Assembly (NCBI RefSeq): GCF_001399975.1
Contig: NZ_LKBD01000019.1
Coordinates: 1 to 64,000, forward strand
DNA: 64,000 nucleotides
Reading direction: 5' to 3'
DNA from: Pseudoalteromonas sp. P1-9
GTDB lineage: Bacteria; Pseudomonadota; Gammaproteobacteria; Enterobacterales; Alteromonadaceae
A program made the translations under genes and the position numbers. The notes beneath the pieces are model-generated. The model had not been told where the DNA came from, did not search any database, and was given only the letters and a program-made list of their open reading frames with translations. Shown piece by piece: positions 38,824 to 48,013 of this stretch (the first letter of the stretch is position 1; each line of letters opens with the position of its first letter).

Positions 38824-40953
38824 CTAAGGTCTGTATTGTGCGTCTACGGTTACGCCAGAGTATGCTCTGTAACCATATGCGCCAATGTGCCATGTACCTG
38901 CACCTGGGTTGTTAATAGTACAGGTTTCTGTGTTGCCATCGTTCCACGAACGACAGTCATATGATGACGTGCTTGGTTGGCTGCCGTTGCGAATATAAAG
39001 ATCCGCATCACCTGTGCCACCTGAAAGCGTTACAGTGAACGTTGACATACCTGCTGGTACGTCAATTGTGTAACGGCTCCAAGCGCCGCGACTTGCTGAT
39101 ACGTTATCAACTGAACCGCCGCCACCATTAGTGCCACCTGTTGTTGAAGATGTGATATCACCTGTTAGTGACGCACCAGAGAAAGCCGTGTATGCATTTA
39201 GCATTACGTGATAAGTACCTGCTGTTGGATTATCAATAGAACAGGTTTCACCGTTACCTGAGTTCCAAGAACGGCACTCATAGCTTGAGGTAGTTGGCTT
39301 GCTGCCAGCACGCACGTAAAGGTCTGCATCACCCGAGCCACCTGCTAATGTGAAAGTTACGTTAGTTGCGCCAGATGGTACTTCCATTGTGAAGAACGAC
39401 TGTGCGTTTTTAGCGCCAGAAAGACCAGTTTTAGCAACCTTATCTTCTAACATGTTATCGCCTGTTGGCGGTGTAGTAGTGTCGCCAGATGCCGCATTTA
39501 CAGCAGCAAGTGCATCAACAATACCGGTACCACAGTTGTTACATGTAGCAGGGAATGAACGCGTTGTTGATTTTAGGATCTGTTCAATTTCATCAGGTGT
39601 AGCAGACGGTTTTGCTTGTTTGATTAACGCAGCAACACCGGCAACATGTGGCGCAGCCATTGATGTACCTTGCGAGTATGCATAACTGTCGCTACCTGGG
39701 CCTGTTGAACCTGAGTTGTAAGTTGAAAGTACGCCTTCAGGATCGTTTGCAAAGCTCTGTGCGCCACCTGGTGCTGCAACATCAATATTTGCACCATAGT
39801 TTGAATAGTATGCACGGCCACCGTTACGGCCAACAGATGCTACGTTTACAACGCCTGAACAGTTACCTGGGTTGTAGTTTGCAGAGTTATCGTTATCGTT
39901 ACCTGCTGCAATAACAACTACTGCGCCATTTGCACGGGCAGTATTAATTGCTGCTTGTGTGGTCGCGCTACACGCACCTGAACCACCTAAGCTCATATTA
40001 ATAACAGATGCAGGGTTAGCATTCGCTGTGGTGCCAGATACTGACCCACCAGATGCCCAAATAATACCGTCAGCGATATCTGACGTTAAACCACCACATT
40101 TACCAAGTACACGTACTGGTACAACTTTTGCGTCGTATGCTACACCTGCAACACCTTCGCCGTTATTTGCTACTGCTGCAACCGTACCCGCTACGTGAGT
40201 ACCGTGCCAGCTTGAACTTTGATCTGAACGTGGTACTGGTTGACCTGAGCTATCTGTACCACATTCACCCGTTGTAGTTGCATCACCAGGATCGCGTGCA
40301 TCGTTATCACGACCACCGCCATCGTTTGCTACGAAAGTGTTTGAAATCATATCGTAACCAGGCAGTAGGTTTGCATTTAAATCTGCGTGTGGACGGTAAC
40401 CAGTATCAAGTACCGCAACAGTTACGCCAGCACCTGTTGCTTTATCCCATGCGCTCGGTAAGTTAAGACCACCGTTTGCTTCATAGTAGTGCCACTGATC
40501 TGAGTATTGCGGATCATTAGGCGTAGCAAATGGTTGTAACATTTGGTCGATTTCAATGTATTCAATATCACCAGATGCAATCATGTCTTGCATATATTGC
40601 TGTGTTTCTTGTGCAGATAGCTTGCCGTCTACTTTTACTACGTGAAGGCCTTGCATAGCCATAGGGCGCACGTAGCGAGATTGCTTTTTAAGCTTCGATT
40701 TGAAGTTTGATACAAACGATTGTGCTGAAGCGCGCGGTGCAAAAGATTGCGTATCTGCAGTATGTGCAAATTCTGCAGCGGTTTGCGTTTTGTATTTAAT
40801 AATGAATTGTGTCGAAAGCTGAGCTTGACCCACTAATTTAGCTTGTACTTCAGCAAGTTGTGAAGGTTCGCTTAATGTATTTGCGTTAGCGTTGATTGCG
40901 AGCGGTACTAGCGTGGCTAATAAGCTATTTTTTAATAATTTATTATTATTCAT
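38824..40953 (-). CDS. Secreted subtilisin-like serine protease with two PPC domains
   Basis: A 709-residue exported protease of peptidase family S8. It has a signal peptide (about 1-24), an inhibitor-like propeptide (about 45-140), and a catalytic domain with D183 (VLDTGYRPH), H250 (HGTHVAGT) and S431 (GTSMAAPHVAG). Two C-terminal PPC domains follow (about 500-590 and 615-709); each carries GDADLYVR or GDADLYIRNGS and a paired-cysteine motif (YECRSW or YDCRSW, then ETC). PPC domains are usually removed on maturation and help secretion or substrate binding. This is typical of marine protein-degrading Pseudoalteromonas. Confidence 0.93.
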   Translation of the reverse strand: MNNNKLLKNSLLATLVPLAINANANTLSEPSQLAEVQAKLVGQAQLSTQFIIKYKTQTAAEFAHTADTQSFAPRASAQSFVSNFKSKLKKQSRYVRPMAMQGLHVVKVDGKLSAQETQQYMQDMIASGDIEYIEIDQMLQPFATPNDPQYSDQWHYYEANGGLNLPSAWDKATGAGVTVAVLDTGYRPHADLNANLLPGYDMISNTFVANDGGGRDNDARDPGDATTTGECGTDSSGQPVPRSDQSSSWHGTHVAGTVAAVANNGEGVAGVAYDAKVVPVRVLGKCGGLTSDIADGIIWASGGSVSGTTANANPASVINMSLGGSGACSATTQAAINTARANGAVVVIAAGNDNDNSANYNPGNCSGVVNVASVGRNGGRAYYSNYGANIDVAAPGGAQSFANDPEGVLSTYNSGSTGPGSDSYAYSQGTSMAAPHVAGVAALIKQAKPSATPDEIEQILKSTTRSFPATCNNCGTGIVDALAAVNAASGDTTTPPTGDNMLEDKVAKTGLSGAKNAQSFFTMEVPSGATNVTFTLAGGSGDADLYVRAGSKPTTSSYECRSWNSGNGETCSIDNPTAGTYHVMLNAYTAFSGASLTGDITSSTTGGTNGGGGSVDNVSASRGAWSRYTIDVPAGMSTFTVTLSGGTGDADLYIRNGSQPSTSSYDCRSWNDGNTETCTINNPGAGTWHIGAYGYRAYSGVTVDAQYRP

Positions 40954-41284
40954 AGTATTCCCTAGAATTATTGTGATGTTGCCATTTTGGACCCAAATGA
41001 GGATCTATTGTTAATTTAATGTGAAACAAAAACTAATAAATTACTAAAAAGCTATAAGTTAATAGTAAATGGTTATAAGTAAGGAGATTGCTCGTCTGCC
41101 ACCTAGGTTAGCTATGTAAATGGATGTTAATAGCTATATTTCAATAGCTTACAATTTTCATGACAGGACATTTGTCAGGTTTTTATGAAATTGATACAAA
41201 ACCATGAGATCAAAAGTGTGATTTAGATTTGTTAATTTTTGCTCGAAATGCAATAGTAGGTGGTTTTTACGAAAATAGTCGTAG
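40954..41284. other. Upstream region of the subtilase gene
   Basis: 331 AT-rich bases with no gene that I can support. A small inverted repeat TGACA-N9-TGTCA lies near 41160-41178. The subtilase promoter should read leftwards from here, but I cannot assign it. Confidence 0.4.
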
Positions 41285-41785
41285 TTATAGTGGGTGATAA
41301 CCAAACCAATTTGGTTTGATTGTTTGGCGCTTACCCGAGTAGTTTAACTTGATATAAAGTCCATCAATTAAGTCGACAGATAATAAATCATCCACCGCCA
41401 TTAAACGGTCTTTATGTGGTTTAGATAAATTGTTCGGCACACGCGAAAGCGCGATTTGTTTTGCGTGTTCGGACGATTGTGCCACGATTAATTCGAAACT
41501 GTGCTGCTCCATGATGTGATCCGGGTAATACGCACCTAAGTTGACAAAAAACAGGGTGTGTTGATTTGGCTCTGGGTGCTCTGATAGCGAAATTTCAAAG
41601 CCGTCGATGTGTTTTATTTCACAGTAGCTGTCCATATGCACCTTAGCTTTATCACCACACCATTGTTGCTTCAGTACGTTAAACGTTTGTTCTATGGTTT
41701 CGCCTACGACAAATCGAATATCATGCATTTCGATATTGCAGCCGCTTACTTTACCGCCTAAGCACACCATAAATAGTCGTTTCAC
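41285..41785 (-). CDS. DUF1543-domain protein
   Basis: A 166-residue protein starting KRLFMVCLGGKVSGCNIEMHD, the usual opening of DUF1543 proteins, followed by VGETIEQTFNVLKQQW and a second similar half (FFVNLGAYYPDHIMEQHSFELIVAQS). No function is established for the family. It lies 30 bases downstream of the NTF2-like gene on the same strand, so they may be cotranscribed. Confidence 0.8.
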   Translation of the reverse strand: MKRLFMVCLGGKVSGCNIEMHDIRFVVGETIEQTFNVLKQQWCGDKAKVHMDSYCEIKHIDGFEISLSEHPEPNQHTLFFVNLGAYYPDHIMEQHSFELIVAQSSEHAKQIALSRVPNNLSKPHKDRLMAVDDLLSVDLIDGLYIKLNYSGKRQTIKPNWFGYHPL

Positions 41786-41815
41786 AGTTAACCCTTTTGT
41801 TAGTTTTTGAAGGCT

Positions 41816-42187
41816 TTAGTCACGCATAAACGATACGCGTTTAATTAAACCGTTTTCAATTTGGTAGCTTGCAATCACCACTACATCGGTATCAATAATA
41901 TTTGGGTCGTGTGATGCGCTACAGGCTCGCTCTTTATCGACCAAAAAACTACCATTCACAATACGATTTAACGACGTGGCATTTAAATACACTAGCGAGG
42001 CAAACTTAGCACCATAACGTTTAATTAATTCGTCTTTGCCCTGGTACTGCAATCCGCCAGGAAATGCATGAATTTCTACGTCATCGTGGTAGGTCGCGGC
42101 AAACGCATCAATATCGCGGTTATTGTAGGCATCAAGTTGCTTATCAACGATGGCAATGGTTTGTTGTTCTATCTTTGAATTGGTCAT
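41816..42187 (-). CDS. NTF2-like (SnoaL/steroid-isomerase fold) protein
   Basis: A 123-residue cone-shaped NTF2-fold protein with the pattern LDAYNNRDIDAFAATYHDDV, then PGGLQYQGKDELIKRYG, and C-terminal strands. Fold assignment is good, but function is not: members range from isomerases to ligand carriers. It is divergent from the RecQ-type helicase. Confidence 0.75.
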   Translation of the reverse strand: MTNSKIEQQTIAIVDKQLDAYNNRDIDAFAATYHDDVEIHAFPGGLQYQGKDELIKRYGAKFASLVYLNATSLNRIVNGSFLVDKERACSASHDPNIIDTDVVVIASYQIENGLIKRVSFMRD

Positions 42188-42304
42188 TGTAAATTGTTTG
42201 TATTAGCTCAAAGAGCGCGATTGTAGTAAAGTTTTACCTTTCGCAACATGATTTTGCGATAAACTTGTACTTGCCAGCCCATTATTATTTTGCAGTGAGC
42301 CCAA

Positions 42305-44242
42305 ATGAATCAAACACAGTTACAGCAAGCGCTAAAACACCATTTTAACTTTGATGTTTTTCGCGAAGGACAAGGACAAACCATTTCGCAGCTTTTAGCA
42401 GGCCATTCAAGCCTTGCTGTATTTCCTACCGGCTCAGGTAAGTCTTTGTGTTACCAACTTACCGCGCTTTTGTTACCGCATTTAACCTTAGTGGTATCGC
42501 CTTTGCTCGCACTGATGAAAGATCAGGTGGACTTTCTCAATAGCAAAGGCATTGCAGCCGCAAGTTTAGATTCGAGCCTTGATAAAGATAGTTACTTTGA
42601 TGTTGTTAATCGCGTAAGGCAGGGCGAAATTAAAATTCTTATGGTGTCGGTAGAGCGCTTTAAAAATGAACGGTTTAGGCAGTTTATTAACTCGGTTTCG
42701 ATTTCTATGCTGGTGGTCGATGAAGCCCATTGTATTTCGGAATGGGGCCATAACTTTAGACCTGATTACCTGAAGCTGCCGCAGTATCGTGAAGAGCTGA
42801 ATATTCCACTGGTATTACTGTTAACGGCAACCGCAACAAAGAAAGTAAAACAGGATATGGCGGCTAAATTTCAAATCCAGCAACAGCATATAGTGCAAAC
42901 GGGTTTTTATCGTCATAATCTCGATTTATCAGTGATCCCAGCGGTTGAGGGGCAAAAAACACAGCAACTATTTGATGTTGTAAAGTCACAACAGGGTTGT
43001 GGCATTGTGTATGTGACGTTGCAGCAAACTGCTGAGTCTGTGGCAACTATGCTTGCTAATCAGGGGATTAATGCGGTTGCGTATCATGCTGGCCTTGGTG
43101 CTGAGCAACGTCAAATGATTCAAAACCAATTTATGCAAAGCAACAATCAAGTGGTTGTTGCAACCATTGCCTTTGGTATGGGTATTGATAAAAGCGATAT
43201 TCGCTTTGTGGTGCATTATGATTTACCGAAATCAATTGAAAACTATTCGCAAGAAATTGGTCGCGCGGGGCGTGACGGTAAGCCATCTAATTGCTTCGTA
43301 TTGGGTAATCTAGATGATGTTACTACGCTTGAAAACTTTGTCTACGGCGATACGCCTGAAGCCACAAGTTTGCAGCGATTTTTTAACGACATTCGCGAGC
43401 AAAGCCAAGATAATTTATGGCAGTGCCAAATTTATTCACTGTCGCAGACGACCAATATTCGCCAGTTAACGTTAAAAACGGTGCTGGTGCAATGTGAGTT
43501 GTTAGGGTTACTAACCGCCAAGTACAGTTATTTTGCTGAGTACCGCTATTTTTTCAAATCGGATAAAGCAAGCGTATTAGCCAAATTTAACCCAGAGCGA
43601 CAAGCATTTTTAAACCAGTTATTTGATGCAACTGACTTTAAGAAAAAGTGGGGCAGCATAGATGTTAGCGAGTTTGCGATGCAATCAGGGCTTGACCGCT
43701 CGCGGGTTTTGTCGGCACTGGAGTATTTACACGAGCAGGGCGATATTGAGCTGGAAAGCAAACAGCTTGTTGATGTTTATGCGGTTAATTCTAGCTTATT
43801 AGCTAACAATGAGTTGCTTAGTCAGCTTACAGATTACTTTGCCAATAACGAAAAGAGTGAAGTCGCTCGTATCAATACTATGTTGCGCTATTTTCAGTTA
43901 GACACGTGTTTAAGTTACAATTTGGCGCGCTATTTTGATGATCAAGGTGCGCCAAACACCTGCGGGCACTGCAGTGTGTGCCGTGGGCAGACAGCTAAAT
44001 TGAATTACATCGATACGCAAAAGCAGCTCGTAGAAAATCAAATTAACGATTATCTAGCACCGTTAGATATTGCGTTAAATGGGCAAGGATTTGAATTAAG
44101 CGATACGTTAGCCGCACGATTTTTAACAGGCTTAACACAACCTGTGTTCACTAAAGTAAAAGCGTCGAAAATGGCAGGGTATGCGGTATACGATACCGTG
44201 CCATTTGAATTGGTGAAAAGCGCAGTAGCGCGAAACCGCTAG
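42305..44242 (+). CDS. RecQ-family ATP-dependent DNA helicase
   Basis: A 645-residue 3'-5' helicase. Motif 0 QTISQLLAG, Walker A FPTGSGKSLCYQ, DEAHCISEWGH, LLTATAT, and QEIGRAGRDG are all present, and a zinc site is visible in NTCGHCSVCRG near residue 557. The C-terminus has ARFLTGLTQPVFTKVKASK, a segment seen in the non-HRDC type of RecQ protein, so this may be a paralogue and not the housekeeping recQ. It ends tail to tail with the sirtuin gene, overlapping by four bases. Confidence 0.9.
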   Translation: MNQTQLQQALKHHFNFDVFREGQGQTISQLLAGHSSLAVFPTGSGKSLCYQLTALLLPHLTLVVSPLLALMKDQVDFLNSKGIAAASLDSSLDKDSYFDVVNRVRQGEIKILMVSVERFKNERFRQFINSVSISMLVVDEAHCISEWGHNFRPDYLKLPQYREELNIPLVLLLTATATKKVKQDMAAKFQIQQQHIVQTGFYRHNLDLSVIPAVEGQKTQQLFDVVKSQQGCGIVYVTLQQTAESVATMLANQGINAVAYHAGLGAEQRQMIQNQFMQSNNQVVVATIAFGMGIDKSDIRFVVHYDLPKSIENYSQEIGRAGRDGKPSNCFVLGNLDDVTTLENFVYGDTPEATSLQRFFNDIREQSQDNLWQCQIYSLSQTTNIRQLTLKTVLVQCELLGLLTAKYSYFAEYRYFFKSDKASVLAKFNPERQAFLNQLFDATDFKKKWGSIDVSEFAMQSGLDRSRVLSALEYLHEQGDIELESKQLVDVYAVNSSLLANNELLSQLTDYFANNEKSEVARINTMLRYFQLDTCLSYNLARYFDDQGAPNTCGHCSVCRGQTAKLNYIDTQKQLVENQINDYLAPLDIALNGQGFELSDTLAARFLTGLTQPVFTKVKASKMAGYAVYDTVPFELVKSAVARNR

Positions 44243-44961
44243 CCTACTTTTTCAATGTATTCTAGCGCCGTCATTTGGTGATAAATGACATCGCTGTGTA
44301 ATACATGAGCGGGATTTGGGTCAACTATCTCAATTGGAATAGCATTTTGACGTGCTACTTCGAGCGCTATTTGTGTAATGTTGACACTAAACGAGGTGCC
44401 GATGAATACCATTTTATCGGCGTTATACATGCGGTTTTGCGCCTCAGTGATTTGGTACAAATCGGTATAAAACTCATCAAACAGTAAAACATAAGGTTTT
44501 AGTGACACATTGAGCTCTGGTCCGTGTTTTGAAATCTTAAAAATATCGAGTAAAGACGCTTTAAGGTTTTGCTCGTCTACGTCATGCCATGGCGCGTTAA
44601 AACGTTCAACAACAGGTCCTTGTTCATGATAAAGCGTAACGTGATCAATGCGTCCATGAATTGAAATGTAACTTTGATTGCCCGCTTTGCCATCAAGGCC
44701 GTCAATATTTTGCGTGATTAGGTTTTTGTCGGCTAGCCAATAGTGTGCCTTGTTGGGACCGTGGTTGCGGTAAGTTACAAAACGCGTGTAATACCAAGCC
44801 AAAAACTCCGCCGGATTATGTTGATACATGGCGCGGGTTGCCATCTCTTGTGGCGTGTAATTATTACTGCCAATAGTCCAAAAACCGTCTTCTCCGCGAA
44901 AGGTCGGTATACCACTGGCACTACTTACGCCTGCTCCTGTGATATATAAAGTATTAGTCAT
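44239..44961 (-). CDS. Sir2-family NAD-dependent deacylase lacking zinc cysteines
   Basis: A 240-residue sirtuin. The NAD site is clear as YITGAGVSSASGIPTFRG, with QNIDGLD and the catalytic His in SIHGRIDH. The four cysteines (two CxxC pairs) that bind zinc in most sirtuins are absent from the region after that His. FIGTSFSVNI supplies the second NAD motif. ATG 44961 overlaps the transporter stop by 8 bases and gives the normal N-terminus; an upstream start would add about 24 unrelated residues. Substrates are unknown. Confidence 0.85.
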   Translation of the reverse strand: MTNTLYITGAGVSSASGIPTFRGEDGFWTIGSNNYTPQEMATRAMYQHNPAEFLAWYYTRFVTYRNHGPNKAHYWLADKNLITQNIDGLDGKAGNQSYISIHGRIDHVTLYHEQGPVVERFNAPWHDVDEQNLKASLLDIFKISKHGPELNVSLKPYVLLFDEFYTDLYQITEAQNRMYNADKMVFIGTSFSVNITQIALEVARQNAIPIEIVDPNPAHVLHSDVIYHQMTALEYIEKVG

Positions 44962-45856
44962 ATCGCAATGCACTTCTTTTTTTGCTTTTAAGTAGTTTAT
45001 CGCCAAATTGAAATAAACCAAGACCAGTGACAATAATCACCGCGCCAATAATTAATGAGAGTGACAGAGGTTCATTGTTTAACAGTGTACCCAGTGCAAT
45101 GGCAAATCCCGGTGTAATAAGTGTGATCAAGGCAACTGTGCTGGCTTCTAATTTTTGTAACACATGAAAATACGCCAAAAAGCCAAGTAGCGAACCAAAT
45201 ACACCTAAATATAAAATTGAGGCGATGGCACGATGACTCCAACTGCTTGGCGCAAAGGTACCATCCACTAGTAACCAAGTAATAAAAAATAAAGGCGTTG
45301 CAATAATGAGTGCGCCAAAGGTGGTTGCCATTGGATGAATAGCCAGCTTTACGGTTTTAACCATCACACCGCTTAAGCTAAAGAAACACACCGCAGCGAG
45401 TACAGACAAAAGACCCACATTAAATACCGAACCGCCAGCGAGTTGATCTTTACACACCAATGCTAAACCAAACACCGACAACATTAAGGCAATCATTTTT
45501 ACTTTGCTAAATTTGGCTTCATTTAAAATACGCTGCGCCAGCAAGCCTGATAAAATCGGAGCAAGGCCAAACACCAGTGAAATAACGCCAGAAGGCACTG
45601 ACTGCGCTGCAAAGTAACTGAGCATCATGCCGCCATAAATGCCAAGTGCTGAATAGGCGTATAACTTTATCGCTCTGCCATGCCAGGGTAAGCGAATATT
45701 CGCAATCGCCATAACAAATGCACCGAGTACTAAGGCGATTAACATGCGCAAAAATACCGACATGGTTGGCGGAATAGAATCACTGCTCCATACAATGCCA
45801 AGCGGTGTGGTTGACCAAATTAGCACGACAAAAAAATACGATACCTTAACAGGCAT
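44954..45856 (-). CDS. EamA/DMT-family membrane transporter
   Basis: A 300-residue protein with about ten transmembrane helices in two EamA repeats. It starts VSYFFVVLIWSTTPLGIVWSSD and has VSLVFGLAPILSGLLAQRI and VALITLITPGFAIALGTLL as the typical second-helix and ninth-helix segments. Members export metabolites or amino acids; the substrate cannot be predicted. It is upstream of, and overlaps, the sirtuin gene. Confidence 0.9.
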   Translation of the reverse strand: MPVKVSYFFVVLIWSTTPLGIVWSSDSIPPTMSVFLRMLIALVLGAFVMAIANIRLPWHGRAIKLYAYSALGIYGGMMLSYFAAQSVPSGVISLVFGLAPILSGLLAQRILNEAKFSKVKMIALMLSVFGLALVCKDQLAGGSVFNVGLLSVLAAVCFFSLSGVMVKTVKLAIHPMATTFGALIIATPLFFITWLLVDGTFAPSSWSHRAIASILYLGVFGSLLGFLAYFHVLQKLEASTVALITLITPGFAIALGTLLNNEPLSLSLIIGAVIIVTGLGLFQFGDKLLKSKKRSALRYD

Positions 45857-46082
45857 AATAGCGTTCCTAAATTTGGCAGATAAAAGAAGTGAGGGGGAGT
45901 GACTAACCGCTTTTACCTGCGGTTATATCATTTAACCGCGTTAAGTACGACGTAGCAGGGCATTGACCGTATTGGCTTGCCATGTATTCCATACTAGATG
46001 CGAGTTAAAGAATGTCATTTATTTTCAATGTAAGTATTCGTTTAAGAAGTTATAGAGTCGTTTGGAATGGGTATGAAGTCAA

Positions 46083-46113
46083 GCAGAAAAAAGGGTATTT
46101 AAATTACCCTTTA
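46083..46113 (-). terminator. Terminator of the carbonic anhydrase gene
   Basis: Stem AAGGGTA/TACCCTT (46091-46097, 46105-46111). On the minus strand it is followed by TTTT, 45 bases past the stop. Confidence 0.75.
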
Positions 46114-46154
46114 TAAAACAAATGTAACAAGCTATGTAAGCGTTTAACGAAAAC

Positions 46155-46928
46155 TTAGTTAATTGGCGCTAATAACGTTGGATTGGTTACTAACTGACGC
46201 ACGCCATGCGCGTGATCTTCTTCAAATATATTCGCTTCACACCATTTACCTATAGTGTTGATGTTCAGCTTTGCACACTGTGGACGCACATTCCAAGTAA
46301 CTTGAAGTGGTGAACATGACTTTTCGCTAAAGCTTGGGCCTGTAGTTGAACCTAAAAACTCAACTGGCGCACCCGTGTTATGTGGAATATGTTTAGCTTG
46401 GTGATAACCGTTAACGACATTGCCGTCGTAGCTTAAGTCGTTAAAATCCAGTGCATCGTCATCATTTACTAAGGTAAATACTTGAGTTTCTACGCGCAAG
46501 TCAGGGTTTGCACATTTTTCACTTAAGCATGAACCTAAACCTTTACCCGGTTTAACATCACATGAGGTGTGTACCCAGTGCACTTCAATGGTGTCACCCG
46601 GTTTTAAGCCTTTACAAATTTTACCTTTTGGCGCTTTTAATTCAGCGGCACTAAGTGACTCAGAGATATTACATTGGTAACCACCATATTTACCGTCACC
46701 TGCAAATAAAGAAAAATCTTTCGCTTTGTGTTCGGCATTTTTATGGAAGTGGATATTACATAAGTTGAGCTGTTCTTTGGTTGGTGCTTTGCTGAAAATC
46801 ACTTTATTTTCGCCAACTAGGTTATCAATATCGCGTGGTGTTTGCGGACCAAAACCCTCACAGGTATCGGCAAGTGTTGTCGTGGCGAAGCTTAATGCGA
46901 TGGCTGAAAAAAGTGCTTTTTTTATCAT
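46155..46928 (-). CDS. Secreted delta-class carbonic anhydrase
   Basis: A 257-residue exported protein; signal peptide MIKKALFSAIALSFATTTLA. The mature protein has NIHFHKNAEHK and EVHWVHTSC, which supply the zinc-binding histidines of the delta class first known from diatoms and dinoflagellates, and CSPLQVTWNVRP near the C-terminus. Several cysteines suggest disulphides in the periplasm. It should hydrate carbon dioxide outside the cytoplasm. The ATG at 46928 has AAGGGAAACC in front; an upstream in-frame codon would disrupt the signal peptide. Confidence 0.85.
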   Translation of the reverse strand: MIKKALFSAIALSFATTTLADTCEGFGPQTPRDIDNLVGENKVIFSKAPTKEQLNLCNIHFHKNAEHKAKDFSLFAGDGKYGGYQCNISESLSAAELKAPKGKICKGLKPGDTIEVHWVHTSCDVKPGKGLGSCLSEKCANPDLRVETQVFTLVNDDDALDFNDLSYDGNVVNGYHQAKHIPHNTGAPVEFLGSTTGPSFSEKSCSPLQVTWNVRPQCAKLNINTIGKWCEANIFEEDHAHGVRQLVTNPTLLAPIN

Positions 46929-47144
46929 TATGGTTTCCCTTAAAAAGTTGTGTCGGCATACGCAACGCACTTATACCGCTGCAAAAAGCATTGGCTTTTG
47001 GCAAATAGGCGGTGGTGGCAACGTATGGTTCTTTTTCAGGGGAGCGCGAGTGTAGCACGGCGTTTAAGGCTTTTTGTGAATTTAATGATTTTTTTAATTG
47101 TTTTTTATTTAACATTATCGCAACAATAAAAGCTTGATAAGAGG

Positions 47145-47173
47145 TTGCTTATTGACTTATGGAAGCTTATAAT
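47145..47173 (+). promoter_or_regulatory. Sigma-70 promoter of the metY-rimP-nusA-infB operon
   Basis: TTGCTT (47145-47150), a 17-bp spacer and a perfect TATAAT (47168-47173). Transcription would start near 47180, about 45 bases before the tRNA. Confidence 0.75.
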
Positions 47174-47224
47174 CCTCACCATATTTTTAGTCGTGCACTG
47201 CGTGACTAATTAAGTAGTCATTGG

Positions 47225-47301
<77 letters not shown>

Positions 47302-47435
47302 ACTACTTGTTACTTTTGTAACTTGCGCGCATTACTTAATGCGCGTTTTGCGTTTAGGCAAAGAGTATTTGCCTAATTTGGTTTTCGACCCGCACCAAGC
47401 TTGGCCAACGGCCACACAGATTAGTTTTTGATGTG

Positions 47436-47458
47436 ACGCCCCGCTTGGTTCGGGGCGT
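47436..47458 (+). terminator. GC-rich hairpin between metY and rimP
   Basis: 8-bp stem ACGCCCCG/CGGGGCGT (47436-47443, 47451-47458) with loop CTTGGTT. Only scattered Ts follow, so it may be a partial terminator or a processing/anti-decay structure. Confidence 0.5.
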
Positions 47459-47522
47459 TGTTGTATCTGAAACGCTAGAAGTTGGGGCATATGCCCTTTT
47501 TTTGTTTGTACGGAGAGATGTT

Positions 47523-47978
47523 GTGACTAAACTCGAACAAGATTTAATAGCGATGTTTGAGCCTACCATTGAAGATATGGGCTTTGAATTATTGGGCTTA
47601 GAGTTGGCGCAAGCGGGCCGCAATTCGACGCTGCGCGTGTATATCGATCATGAAAACGGCGTAAATGTAGATAACTGTGCCGATGTCAGCAGACAAATTA
47701 GCGCTATCTTAGACGTTGAAGATCCGATAACGAATGAATTTAACTTGGAAGTATCTTCGCCAGGCATTGACAGACCATTATTTAAACCAGAACACTTTGT
47801 TAAAGCCACAGGTGAAGAAGTGCGTTTACGCACTAAGCTTCCACAAGACGGTCGCCGCAATTTTAAAGGCGACTTAACCCAGGTTAATGGCGATATGATT
47901 ACGCTTAACATCGACGGTACGGATTGTATGATCATGTTATCGAATGTTGAAAAAGCGAACATCATCGCTAAGTTTTAA
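47523..47978 (+). CDS. rimP: Ribosome maturation factor RimP
   Basis: A 151-residue 30S assembly factor. EPTIEDMGFELLGLEL, LRVYIDHENG and LEVSSPGIDRPLF are diagnostic. GTG 47523 has GGAGAG (47512-47517) in front; upstream in-frame codons would make it too long. It is followed by nusA after 35 bases, the standard order. Confidence 0.95.
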   Translation: MTKLEQDLIAMFEPTIEDMGFELLGLELAQAGRNSTLRVYIDHENGVNVDNCADVSRQISAILDVEDPITNEFNLEVSSPGIDRPLFKPEHFVKATGEEVRLRTKLPQDGRRNFKGDLTQVNGDMITLNIDGTDCMIMLSNVEKANIIAKF

Positions 47979-48013
47979 TCGTGCGAAAGGAATAGGGCAA
48001 GCGAGGCAAGAAG

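Noticed and set aside
41160-41178. TGACA/TGTCA inverted repeat upstream of the subtilase as an operator
   Set aside because: It is short, far from the start codon (over 200 bases), and such repeats arise often by chance in AT-rich DNA.
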